Shown: positions 36,201 through 43,670 of the stretch, piece after piece
How positions within the stretch are numbered: position 1 is the stretch's first letter
Layout: each line of letters starts with the position of its first letter
Assembly: GCA_016201825.1 (NCBI GenBank)
Contig: JACQCD010000041.1
Coordinates: forward strand, 1 to 46,583
Direction of reading: 5' to 3'
DNA length: 46,583 nucleotides
Origin: Nitrospirota bacterium
GTDB taxonomy: Bacteria > Nitrospirota > Nitrospiria > 2-01-FULL-66-17
The notes under the pieces: model-generated
Told to the model about the DNA's origin: nothing
Database searches by the model: none
Seen by the model: only the letters and a program-made list of their open reading frames with translations
Translations under genes and position numbers: made by a program

Positions 36201-36378
36201 GAATCTGGTCTTGAACGAGCTGTACGTGACCGACGCCCGGAGCAATGAGATCCTGGCGTTTGACGTCAGCCGCCTCGACCCGGCGGCGCCCGTTCCGGCG
36301 CTCGAGCCCAGAGTGATCGCAGGCAGCAGCACCGGCTTGGCGACCCCCATCGGCGTCGCGCTTGATCCGGACAAATAA
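33238..36378 (+). CDS. Large exported lipoprotein: Ig-like, FN3 and beta-propeller repeats
   Basis: A 1046-residue lipoprotein. Signal MPKTLRSLRTLPIWLLLVVI ends in lipobox SGGC. A Big_5-type Ig-like domain follows (about 35-150: DTTPPTVLSKFPAENQVNVG... SITFSEPI), then a cysteine-containing FN3 module (about 155-265, ending in NTEYEFRVSVADLAGNKGEF). The rest consists of propeller blades of the NHL/YVTN kind (LYVANTLPAAG, LYVVNRDHATY, LYVTTDREQSL, LYVSSFHANMV, LYVVNQSSHSI, LYVSNRDAVTA, LFVANRQGPSI, LYVTDARSNEI). It may be surface-exposed and bind a ligand or partner; no catalytic motif is visible. GTG 33205 is an alternative start. The lytic transglycosylase follows 22 bp downstream. Confidence 0.85.
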   Translation: MPKTLRSLRTLPIWLLLVVISGGCGGTAALGPGGGDAGVDTTPPTVLSKFPAENQVNVGRDTKLSITFSEPILPASVNLNTVLLRRGGAGDVQRSFEWDATGKTLFVRPTTLLGSDTVNYQYKVELTEGITDLVGNRLQPSQWYFTTGPLIDFEAPRWRCSAQVTAVPLRFDTVDVSWASQSPTPCSPVSASPATDNVTPSDRLTYVVEYKRLSDASFSSSKPVTGASNFTITGLRANTEYEFRVSVADLAGNKGEFRSAASPVTPPAGRLYVTNTLGNTLSNLADIGQAVGDQFAAVVSADLTGLGGPVGVYVDANAPVPVVYVANFGSNSISAYALSYPEDGTLLGQYPVRNNQAPLWTIQGDWSASDITELSGPTWLWLDAKTDATTGKRVKTLLYVANTLPAAGRTGPVGNSIVVFDVTNTPSSSNSAPIGVIKSQAFRTPIAFAVGPDPADPAKKFLYVVNRDHATYNDNLGGKVLVFPFSNELLDLSNNADNTPVRTFWGLGATGGPCIVTDPSGGVCGPSALALDSTGQTLYVVNRGRNNLLIFANVDQQTTQGSQTPVVVEGPQSGLENARPTSLFFERDQLNGDRLYVTTDREQSLIIFKVLDLASGGDIRPVRIIKGSRTMLGQPGTDTSPQSAGPSGVMVVANEAYVVTPGFWVLTPIPSLSVFDVSPGQDPVVTSTSPSVVTSTPPARLVVNPLLGASGMVLDREHNRLYVSSFHANMVLVYEGADTLGTGQRNPNRIIAGPKTGLNHPVSLVFRPATATRTAALYVVNQSSHSILVFGGEPLATGRDVADLSGDVFYSRYLGPPESMDPFSVFNATELVYPAGIAIDENLDLLYVSNRDAVTAQDFAGRRILAFKNASTIGATPCERGDLSDDLICAGVTVYAGAGNVEPAWKIEGDPPPPRGHATTDLTTLKRPSALLVDADLDRLFVANRQGPSILVFDGISRKVQEAPANHNLAPTWTILHSALTNPAGLALNLVLNELYVTDARSNEILAFDVSRLDPAAPVPALEPRVIAGSSTGLATPIGVALDPDK

Positions 36379-36400
36379 AGAGCAGTAGAATACGGGCCTC

Positions 36401-38737
36401 GTGGCCTCTTCCTCTCCCTTCCGCGGCGTTTCCCCAGCGTGGCTCGCTCTGTGTCTCGTGGGAGGCGGAGCCTGCAGCTCGCCGTCGGTCCTGGTTCCGG
36501 CTTCCGCGCGTTCGATCGTCGAGGCGGACCACGCCCCGACGGCCTGCCTGAAGCCTGCCGAGTGTTTCGCGTTGGCGAGAACGTCGATTGAGCGCGGCGC
36601 GGCGGATGAGGCGCTCGATCGGCTCACGCTGATCCGATCGCAGTGGCCCGATACGGTGTGGGCCGGTCGCTCGGCGTTTTGGATTGCCAAGCTCGCGGTC
36701 GAGCGCGATGCCAACGAGGCGGTTTCGTGGGGACTGCGGGCCTCCAGCGAACTTCCCCTGGTTGGCGATCATGCGCTGGTGTTGGCGGCGGAGGCGGCGC
36801 GCCGCGCGGAGCAGCCCGAACGGGCGGCGCGCCTGTTGGATCTCGTCGTCCGCCGCTATCCCGACTCCCCGCTGGTTCCCGGCGCGCTGACCGGATCGGC
36901 CGATCTCTGGTCGCGTGTGCCGGGAGGACGGACGGAAGCCATCGGCCGCTGGCGTGAGCTGATCGATCGGTTCCCCCAGCACGCCGCGGTGCCCTCCGCG
37001 CTGGCGGCGCTCGGCGATGCCCTTGTGGCCGAGGGACGCGCCGCGGAAGCGGGGCTGGCGTATCGGAGGCTGCGGTTCGAGTTTGGGGCGGCGCCGGAGG
37101 CGGCGACGATCGAGGAGCGGTTGGATCACTTGATTCGCAACGGCGAGGCCTCATCGCCGACCTTTGAAGAGCGCCGCCGGCGCGCCGAAGCGCTGACGCG
37201 CGCCGCGCGATACGCCGAGGGGCTGGAGGCATGGAGCGCGCTGCGCCGGTCGGCGCCCACGCCCGCCGCGCGCCGAGACATCGCACTGCAGGTCGGCGTC
37301 ACGCTCTACCGCTTGCGTCGATGGGACGACGCGTGGGCGGCGTTTCACGCGTTGGGGGCCTCGGCGATGGGGTCGGCCGAGGCGCACGAGGACGCGCTGT
37401 TGTGGGAAGGCCGCACCTCCTTTCGACGAGAAAATGAGCCGGCCCTCCGCCGCGCCGAGGCGACGCTTGGGAAGGAATTTCCCCAGAGCCCCAATCGATT
37501 GGAGCTGATCGCGTTGCGGGCCGCGTGGCATCGCGGGCGCGGCGAACAGGCGACGGCGCTGGCGGTGTACCGCGCCATGGGCGCCCTTGCAACCGTGATG
37601 CACCGCCCCGACAAACTCGTGGAGGCGCAATGGTACGTGGGATGGCTCGAATACCGCCGTGGTGCGCTCGCGGCGGCGCGCGAGGCGTTCGAGCGGGGGC
37701 TTGCCGCCGCTCAGCCCTCGGATCCGCAGATTCCCCAGTTGTTGTATTGGATGGGCCGGCTGGACGCGCTGCGCGGACGGCCCGATGCGGCGCGAGCCAC
37801 GATCGCCGAAGTCGAGGCGCGTTTCCCATACACCTATTATGGCTACCTCGCGCGCCACGGACTTCGATGGAGCGCGGATGATCGGCGCCCGGACGTGGTC
37901 CCGGTGGCCGCCCCTGCTTCCGCGTCCGACGAGACGCTGGACGCCGACCGCGTGTGGCCGGCGGTGTCGTCGCGCGCCGCCGAGCTCTGGGCCCTGGGCC
38001 TGCGAGCCCAGGCGCGCGACGAGTTGTTGGCGGCGCTTCACGGGGCGCCTCCCCCTCTGGAACGTGTTTCGGACGCCGTGGAGTTGCTGGCGAAAGTGGG
38101 GGCCGACGGCGAAGCGCTGCGCCTCCTCCGCCGCCAGTTCGGATCGGCCCTCGAACGGGGCGAGCCCGCGCTGCCGCGCGCGATCTGGGAAGGCGCCTAT
38201 CCGGCGCATCTGCTTGAGCCGATCCGACACGCGGGAACCGACCGCGTCGACCCTTTTCTGGTCACGGGGCTAATCCGGGAGGAGAGCGTCTATGATTCCA
38301 ATGCGGTCTCTCCGGTGGGCGCCATTGGCCTGATGCAGCTCATGCCCGAGACCGCCCGGCGCGTCGCGCGGGCCGTGGGGCTCACATCGTTCGCGGTCGA
38401 CCAGTTGTTCACTCCCGAGGTCAACATCACGCTCGGCGTCCGGTACCTGGCCGATCTCTTGGATCGCTTTGCGGGCAACGAAGCCTATGCGGTGGCCGCG
38501 TACAACGCGGGACCGGAGGCGGTGGTGAAGTGGATCGAGAGCAGCTCCCCCCGGGCCCTCGACGAATTCGTCGAAGAGATTCCCTTTCCCGAGACCCGCT
38601 GGTACGTGAAGCGCGTCTTGCGAAGTACATGGGAATACCGGGCGCTCTATGGCGCCCCGTCCACCTCAGTCATCGTGCCGACGGGGTCGTTGCATGTGTC
38701 GGGTGATCTGACGCCGCCGGCGGTGGCTCCGGATTGA
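36401..38737 (+). CDS. Soluble-type lytic murein transglycosylase (Slt-like, GH23)
   Basis: A 778-residue peptidoglycan-cleaving enzyme that forms 1,6-anhydromuramic ends. N-terminal signal with a possible, imperfect lipobox (GGAC, Cys at about 25). A long superhelical TPR-like region of paired Ala-rich helices spans about 45-590. The C-terminal GH23 domain (about 605-760) has catalytic Glu at about 628 in LIREESVYDSNAVSPVGAIG, then GLMQLMPETARRVA, NITLGVRYLADLL and YAVAAYNAGPEAV. This matches E. coli Slt70 order with an enlarged helical ring. GTG 36401 begins a good signal sequence but has a weak ribosome site, suggesting coupling to the preceding lipoprotein gene. Confidence 0.9.
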   Translation: MASSSPFRGVSPAWLALCLVGGGACSSPSVLVPASARSIVEADHAPTACLKPAECFALARTSIERGAADEALDRLTLIRSQWPDTVWAGRSAFWIAKLAVERDANEAVSWGLRASSELPLVGDHALVLAAEAARRAEQPERAARLLDLVVRRYPDSPLVPGALTGSADLWSRVPGGRTEAIGRWRELIDRFPQHAAVPSALAALGDALVAEGRAAEAGLAYRRLRFEFGAAPEAATIEERLDHLIRNGEASSPTFEERRRRAEALTRAARYAEGLEAWSALRRSAPTPAARRDIALQVGVTLYRLRRWDDAWAAFHALGASAMGSAEAHEDALLWEGRTSFRRENEPALRRAEATLGKEFPQSPNRLELIALRAAWHRGRGEQATALAVYRAMGALATVMHRPDKLVEAQWYVGWLEYRRGALAAAREAFERGLAAAQPSDPQIPQLLYWMGRLDALRGRPDAARATIAEVEARFPYTYYGYLARHGLRWSADDRRPDVVPVAAPASASDETLDADRVWPAVSSRAAELWALGLRAQARDELLAALHGAPPPLERVSDAVELLAKVGADGEALRLLRRQFGSALERGEPALPRAIWEGAYPAHLLEPIRHAGTDRVDPFLVTGLIREESVYDSNAVSPVGAIGLMQLMPETARRVARAVGLTSFAVDQLFTPEVNITLGVRYLADLLDRFAGNEAYAVAAYNAGPEAVVKWIESSSPRALDEFVEEIPFPETRWYVKRVLRSTWEYRALYGAPSTSVIVPTGSLHVSGDLTPPAVAPD

Positions 38738-38856
38738 CCCGCGCGAGGGGCTTTTGTAGAATCTGACCATGCGGTTCAACGCCGTGCCGCGACGAGCTCG
38801 GCGTGGTGTTCCGAGACGGGAGGCGGTTGCGTGCGGCAACCGCGCGGGGGGGACCC

Positions 38857-39492
38857 ATGGAGCAGCGCGGACTCGATCAGATGCACCACATGCAAACGGC
38901 TATCGCCGAACGGCGAGCGGTTCTGGAAGTGGATCACCTGACGGCGCGGCGGCTCGTCGTCCGGGGGTCCACCCCAATGGCGGACTACATCGGGCTTGGG
39001 AGTCGCTGGTTTTTCCGAGGGCTTGGGGTTCTCTACGCCGGGGGGATCGTGGCGGGCGTCGTGCTGTTGATCGAGGGCCGCTTCTTGTACGCGGCGCTGA
39101 GCTTCCTCACCGCGCTCGTGCTCCAGCAACTGTGGGGTGGGCTCGCCGTCGATCTCCTCCGCATGATCGCGCTGCGGGATGCGGCGTTCCTGCAGTTGGC
39201 GTTGCACGAGCGATGGATCACATTGATCGAACCGCCCACCGGACCGGGCCGTTCCACGCGGCCGGTCGTCCTTGATGCGACCGGTGGTTCTCCCTATGCC
39301 GAGGAGATCGCATGGGCCAAAGACGCCTTGATCCAGCGCCCCGACGACGCGCAAGTGCGCTTCAACCTGGGCATTACCTATCTCCTGGCAGGTGAGTTTG
39401 ATAGCGCGATCGAGGAATCCCGCGTCCTCACCATGCTCGATGCCCGTCTCGCCACCAAACTCCAAGATTTGACGCGACTACTCGCGAGCTGA
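38857..39492 (+). CDS. Membrane protein with C-terminal TPR-like segment, function unknown
   Basis: A 211-residue protein not matched to a named family. A soluble N-terminus (about 1-50) is followed by two membrane helices (about 53-75 VLYAGGIVAGVVLLIEG and 78-100 YAALSFLTALVLQQLW). The cytoplasmic domain ends in one TPR-like helix pair: QRPDDAQVRFNLGITYLLAGEFDSAIEESRVLT. ATG 38857 follows a G-rich stretch; the frame is open to GTG 38803. It is 119 bp after the transglycosylase and may be in the same transcript. Confidence 0.65.
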   Translation: MEQRGLDQMHHMQTAIAERRAVLEVDHLTARRLVVRGSTPMADYIGLGSRWFFRGLGVLYAGGIVAGVVLLIEGRFLYAALSFLTALVLQQLWGGLAVDLLRMIALRDAAFLQLALHERWITLIEPPTGPGRSTRPVVLDATGGSPYAEEIAWAKDALIQRPDDAQVRFNLGITYLLAGEFDSAIEESRVLTMLDARLATKLQDLTRLLAS

Positions 39493-39556
39493 GTCGCGAA
39501 CGAGGAACAGCCTCGCAAAGCCCTCTGGAACGAGGACGTTCCTTGCCGACGAAGAT

Positions 39557-40396
39557 CTACAAGACGGTCTGGATGCTCTTGACGGCGTTCTTGATGACGT
39601 AGACGGTGTACGAAAGCTTTTCGCTGAGGTGAAGATCGAGGAAGAACCCGGGGGTTTCGGGGGAGAGATCGTGGAGCGTGCCTTGAATCTCTTCGCCATC
39701 TCGGAACGCGACGATGACCTGTTTCTCGATGGGACGGGGCCCCGGGACCGCGAAGTCGGGTCCTGAGATACGATCCACGAAGAAGATCGATTTGAGATGG
39801 CACAGTTCGACCTCGACCGGAGCGGCAGTCGGCGGGCGAGACGACCGCCGCCGATCCCGTCTGCGCACATCCCATCGTGGGGCTGGGGCTCTGAGTGGGG
39901 TGGCAGCTCGTCGACCGGGCTCGTTCACGCGTCGCGCGCGCGGAAGCGCCGAGTTGGAATGGCTGAGCGCGAGCTGAACCAACGCCTCGATGGTATGACG
40001 GGCCGCTGCTGATAATCGCTGGAACTCCAACCCCATCCCGATACCAGGGTCGATGAAGACCGCTTTGGCGCTGACGTCGATGGATTCCTGGCCGAATCGA
40101 AGCGTGACGTGAAGGAGAGCCCCCTTGACGTAGGGGGTCAACGTTTCCACGTACATCCCGCGGGTGCTGAGATCCACCCCACGCCGCACGCCCAGGTGAT
40201 CGACGCGCACCTCGTTGAGAAAAGGGACGCGCGGGACGCGCCGGCGTGGATCGAGCGGATCGTGGGGCAGATAGCGGAGCGTCGTTCCGGTCAGCAGCGA
40301 GGACCGAAGCACCCCGTTCTCGATGCTCCCGTCCGTAAAGTGAATCACGATCGCTTGGTGAGGTGGCTCGATCATCGAGCTCGCTGCATACGTCAT
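39557..40396 (-). CDS. PilZ-domain protein with flanking DUF6982-like strands
   Basis: A 279-residue protein built around a PilZ domain (about 50-145). The c-di-GMP signature is complete: RRRVPR, then DLSTRGMYVE matching [D/N]xSxxG. The N-terminal (AIVIHFTDGSIENGVLRSSL) and C-terminal (CHLKSIFFVDRISG... VIVAFRDGEEIQGTLHDLSP... GFFLDLHLSEK) segments look like halves of one beta-rich domain interrupted by PilZ and an Arg/Pro-rich linker. It probably responds to c-di-GMP and binds a partner; the output is unknown. ATG 40396 sits eight bases after TATACT, so its mRNA may be nearly leaderless. ATG 40375 is an alternative. Confidence 0.75.
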   Translation of the reverse strand: MTYAASSMIEPPHQAIVIHFTDGSIENGVLRSSLLTGTTLRYLPHDPLDPRRRVPRVPFLNEVRVDHLGVRRGVDLSTRGMYVETLTPYVKGALLHVTLRFGQESIDVSAKAVFIDPGIGMGLEFQRLSAAARHTIEALVQLALSHSNSALPRARRVNEPGRRAATPLRAPAPRWDVRRRDRRRSSRPPTAAPVEVELCHLKSIFFVDRISGPDFAVPGPRPIEKQVIVAFRDGEEIQGTLHDLSPETPGFFLDLHLSEKLSYTVYVIKNAVKSIQTVL

Positions 40397-40432
40397 GGGA
40401 TGGAAGTATAGCAGCGACGCCGCACACGACAC

Positions 40433-40738
40433 CCCGCAAACCGTGTGCGATGAGAATCCAAAGTGGAGGCGGTGAAAGAGGGGAGGAAATCAGACAAGTA
40501 GTACCTCTTTTGCGAACATGGGGAGGTCGGGTCTTGATGCGAACGGATGAGTTGCGCATTGGGTCGGCTCAGGACGAGACAACTGCTGGGCTAGCAGGCG
40601 CGGTTGGGCGTCGTGACGAGCGCGCCACACGGACGTGACCCCTCCCATGGTCCTTCCCAGAATTCCCTCGATCGGGTTTTATTAACACAACTGCTTTCGG
40701 ATTACACGATTCAGCTCCGGTTCACAGGAGGTCGTTCG
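40433..40738 (+). other. Intergenic region before the gamma-glutamylation cassette
   Basis: About 300 bp without a convincing gene. A possible promoter near the end reads TTAACA (40682-40687), 17 nt, CACGAT (40705-40710), about 25 nt before the glutamine-synthetase-like start; the -10 is poor. A strong AGGAGG ribosome site lies at its right edge. No sigma54 signature, hairpin repeat or terminator is seen. Confidence 0.35.
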
Positions 40739-42121
40739 ATGGGATCCAAGGTGATCGGCATGCTGACACGGGACGAGTTGTCTCGGCGGGTCCGCGCGGG
40801 GCAGATCGAGACCGTGTTGCTGGTGTTCACCGATCATTACGGTCGATTCATGGGCAAGCGGCTTGACGCCGAATTCTTCCTGGACGACGCGGCCAAGCGG
40901 GGGACCCATGCGTGCGATTATCTGCTGACCGTTGATATGGAGATGGAGCCGGTGCCCGGGTATCGGTTCTCCAACTGGGAGAAGGGGTACGGGGATTTTC
41001 ATCTGGTTCCCGACTTCGCGACCTTGCGGGTCGCGAGCTGGCTGGAGAAAACTGCCCTGGTGCTCTGCGATGTGAAGGACGAGCAGACGCATCGCCCGGT
41101 GGCGCAGGCGCCCCGGTCGATGTTGAGACGGCAGATCGAGCGGGCCGCGGCGACGGGTTACCGCGCGATGACCGGATCGGAGCTGGAGTACTACATTTTC
41201 AAGAATGCCTATCGCGACGCGGCGAGCAAGGACTATCACGGTCTGGAACCCGCAGGGTGGTATCTGGAGGATTATCATGCCTTGCAGGGTGCCCGTGAAG
41301 AGGGGTTCAACGGCGCGGCGAGACGCCACCTCAGGCAGTCGGGGATTCCGGTCGAGAGCTCCAAAGGGGAGTGGGGGTTGGGGCAACACGAGCTCAACGT
41401 CCGTTACGCCGACATTCTCACCATGGCCGACCGGCATGTGGTCTTCAAGCAGTGTCTGAAGGAGATCGCGGATCAGATGGGGATCAGCGTCACGTTCATG
41501 GCCAAATTCGCCGCCAATCAGGCCGGGTCGAGCTGCCATATCCATATGAGCCTTTGGCGGAATAGTCAGAACGCGTTTGCCGGCGCGAAACGTCTGGGGC
41601 CGGTGGCGTGCTCCGACACGTTTCGGTGGTTTCTGGGCGGGTGGATCGCGCACGCGCCGGAGATGATGGTCTTCTACGCGCCCACCGTGAATTCATACAA
41701 ACGCTACCAGGCCGGCTCGTGGGCGCCCACCCGCCTGGCCTGGAGCTACGACAATCGGACCGCGGGATTTCGCGTGGTCGGCGCGGGGCCGAGTTTACGC
41801 ATCGAATGCCGGATCCCCGGCGCGGACTGTAACCCGTACCTGGCATTCGCGGCCGCGCTCGCGTCCGGCTTGGAGGGCATCGAGCATCGCATCGAGCCGC
41901 CGCCGATCTTCGAGGGGGACGTGTACGCCGCGCAGCACCTCCCGCGCGTCCCCCGCACGCTTCGCGACGCCGCCGACCTCTTCGAGCAAAGCGCCATGGC
42001 CAAACGCGCATTGGGAGAGAATGTCGTGGAACATTACCTACACTTTTATCGGACCGAGCAGGACGCCTACGACAAGGCGGTGACCGACTGGGAACGCCAG
42101 CGATACTTCGAAAGGATCTAG
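40739..42121 (+). CDS. Glutamine-synthetase-like gamma-glutamyl ligase
   Basis: A 460-residue member of the glutamine synthetase superfamily, probably a gamma-glutamyl-amine synthetase (PuuA, GlnA4 or IpuC type) rather than nitrogen-assimilating GlnA. Superfamily motifs are intact: SELEYYIF (metal Glu), GLGQHELN, AGSSCHIHMSL (ATP/metal His), NSYKRYQAGSWAP, RTAGFRV and RIECRIPGADCNPYLAFAA. The adenylylation-site loop of GlnA is absent. The amine cannot be read from sequence. It is followed after 9 bp by a gamma-glutamyl hydrolase, then an SDR and an aldehyde dehydrogenase, the logic of gamma-glutamylated amine catabolism. AGGAGG fixes ATG 40739. Confidence 0.88.
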   Translation: MGSKVIGMLTRDELSRRVRAGQIETVLLVFTDHYGRFMGKRLDAEFFLDDAAKRGTHACDYLLTVDMEMEPVPGYRFSNWEKGYGDFHLVPDFATLRVASWLEKTALVLCDVKDEQTHRPVAQAPRSMLRRQIERAAATGYRAMTGSELEYYIFKNAYRDAASKDYHGLEPAGWYLEDYHALQGAREEGFNGAARRHLRQSGIPVESSKGEWGLGQHELNVRYADILTMADRHVVFKQCLKEIADQMGISVTFMAKFAANQAGSSCHIHMSLWRNSQNAFAGAKRLGPVACSDTFRWFLGGWIAHAPEMMVFYAPTVNSYKRYQAGSWAPTRLAWSYDNRTAGFRVVGAGPSLRIECRIPGADCNPYLAFAAALASGLEGIEHRIEPPPIFEGDVYAAQHLPRVPRTLRDAADLFEQSAMAKRALGENVVEHYLHFYRTEQDAYDKAVTDWERQRYFERI

Positions 42122-42130
42122 CAGGATGCG

Positions 42131-42850
42131 ATGTCCTCTCCTGTGATCGGCCTGACCACCTACGGCCGGGGCGAGACCAACCGCTTCTCCCTCCCGGCCC
42201 AGTACGTGGATGCGGTGCGCCGCGCCGGCGGGGTGCCGCTCCTCCTCCCACCCGGTGAGGCGCGCGCGGACGCGCTCCTGGGGCAACTCGACGGGTTGAT
42301 CTTGACCGGCGGCGGGGACCTTGATCCCGCGTTGTACGGCGGCGCGTCGCACCCCACGATCTACATGGTCGATCCGGAACGGGATCGCGGCGAACTGGCC
42401 CTGGTGACACAGAGCCTTGCATCCGGGTTGCCGACTTTTGGAATTTGCCGCGGCAGTCAGGTCATCAACGTTGCGTTGGGCGGGACGTTGATCGAGCACC
42501 TTCCCGACCTGGTCGGGGAGTCGATTCCGCATCGGCTTCCACCGCGCGAGCCGACCGCGCATGCGGTCACGCTGACACCGGGCAGCCGTCTGGCGGGTAT
42601 GCTGGTGAGACGCGAATTTGTCGCCCCGTCCTGGCACCACCAGGCGGTCCGTAAGCTCGCGCCCGGCTTGCGAGCAGCGGCCCAGGCGCCGGACGGGACG
42701 ATCGAAGCCATCGAACTCCAGGACCATCCCTGGCTGATCGGGGTGCAATGGCATCCGGAGTTGGCCGCCGAGAAGGACCCCGTGCACCAACAATTATTCG
42801 ATGAACTGGTGAGGGCCGCGTCGGGGCGGCGGCGGAAACGACCTGTGTGA
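42131..42850 (+). CDS. Gamma-glutamyl-gamma-aminobutyrate hydrolase family (PuuD-like, class I glutamine amidotransferase)
   Basis: A 239-residue hydrolase that would release glutamate from a gamma-glutamyl amino acid. Peptidase C26 features: PVIGLTTYGR and YVDAVRRAGGVPLLLPP, then DGLILTGGGDLDPALYGG, nucleophile Cys in GICRGSQVINVALGGTL, and His-Glu in GVQWHPE. It starts 9 bp after the ligase gene and its stop lies 11 bp before the SDR start, so the three are clearly one transcript. It is the last chemical step of the cassette although second in gene order. Confidence 0.92.
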   Translation: MSSPVIGLTTYGRGETNRFSLPAQYVDAVRRAGGVPLLLPPGEARADALLGQLDGLILTGGGDLDPALYGGASHPTIYMVDPERDRGELALVTQSLASGLPTFGICRGSQVINVALGGTLIEHLPDLVGESIPHRLPPREPTAHAVTLTPGSRLAGMLVRREFVAPSWHHQAVRKLAPGLRAAAQAPDGTIEAIELQDHPWLIGVQWHPELAAEKDPVHQQLFDELVRAASGRRRKRPV

Positions 42851-42861
42851 AGGAGAACGTG

Positions 42862-43635
42862 ATGCGATTACGGGAGAAAGTCGCCCTGATCACCGGGGCT
42901 GGGAGCGGGATTGGACGGGAGTCGGCCCTCCTCTTCGCGAGTGAAGGGGCACGGGTCGTGGTGGCGGACGTCGATGACGCGGCGGCGAAGGACACGGTCG
43001 CGCAGATTCAGAAAAACGGAGGGGAGGCGGTGTCCGTGCGCGCGGATGTGTCCCAGGCGGGCGACAGCGAGCGGATGGTGGCCGAGGCGGAACACCGCTT
43101 CGGACGACTCCACATTCTGTTCAACAATGCCGGGATCATGGACGGGCGCGACGACAACGCCATGACCACGGATGAGAGCGTCTGGGAAAGGACCATGGCG
43201 ATCAATCTCAAAGGAGTTTTTCTCGGCTGCAAATACGGCATTCCCGCGCTGCGGAGGGCGGGAGGGGGCACGATTATCAACACCGCGTCCTTCGTCGCGG
43301 TGCTCGGCGCGGCGACCCCGCAGTTGGCCTACACCGCGAGCAAGGGCGGCGTGCTGGCCATGACGCGGGAGTTGGCGGTGATTCACGCGCGCGAGGGGAT
43401 TCGGGTCAACGCGCTGTGTCCGGGTCCCCTCCGGACGGAATTGTTGATGAAGTTTCTCAACACCGAAGAGAAGCGCCGGCGCCGGTTGGTGCACATCCCG
43501 ATGGGGCGCTTCGGCGAGGCGAAGGAGATCGCCAAGGCCGCCCTGTTTCTGGCTTCCGACGACTCATCTTTCATGACCGGCGCGTCGTTGATGGTCGACG
43601 GCGGCATCACTGCCGCGTACGTGACGCCGGAGTAG
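42862..43635 (+). CDS. Short-chain dehydrogenase/reductase
   Basis: A 257-residue classical SDR that oxidises an alcohol (or reduces a carbonyl) with NAD(P). Cofactor motif TGAGSGIGRE (residues about 12-21), with Asp in VVADVDD suggesting NAD preference. NNAGIM, catalytic Ser in NTASF, Tyr-x3-Lys in YTASKGG, and C-terminal SFMTGASLMVDGG. ATG 42862 follows AAGGAGA; a GTG at 42847 is less likely. Its place between a gamma-glutamyl ligase/hydrolase pair and an aldehyde dehydrogenase suggests it turns a gamma-glutamylated amino-alcohol into the aldehyde, replacing the PuuB oxidase of the putrescine pathway (inference). Confidence 0.9.
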   Translation: MRLREKVALITGAGSGIGRESALLFASEGARVVVADVDDAAAKDTVAQIQKNGGEAVSVRADVSQAGDSERMVAEAEHRFGRLHILFNNAGIMDGRDDNAMTTDESVWERTMAINLKGVFLGCKYGIPALRRAGGGTIINTASFVAVLGAATPQLAYTASKGGVLAMTRELAVIHAREGIRVNALCPGPLRTELLMKFLNTEEKRRRRLVHIPMGRFGEAKEIAKAALFLASDDSSFMTGASLMVDGGITAAYVTPE

Positions 43636-43670
43636 ACACCCGGGCGACACATTTCTCACGGAGGAATCCC

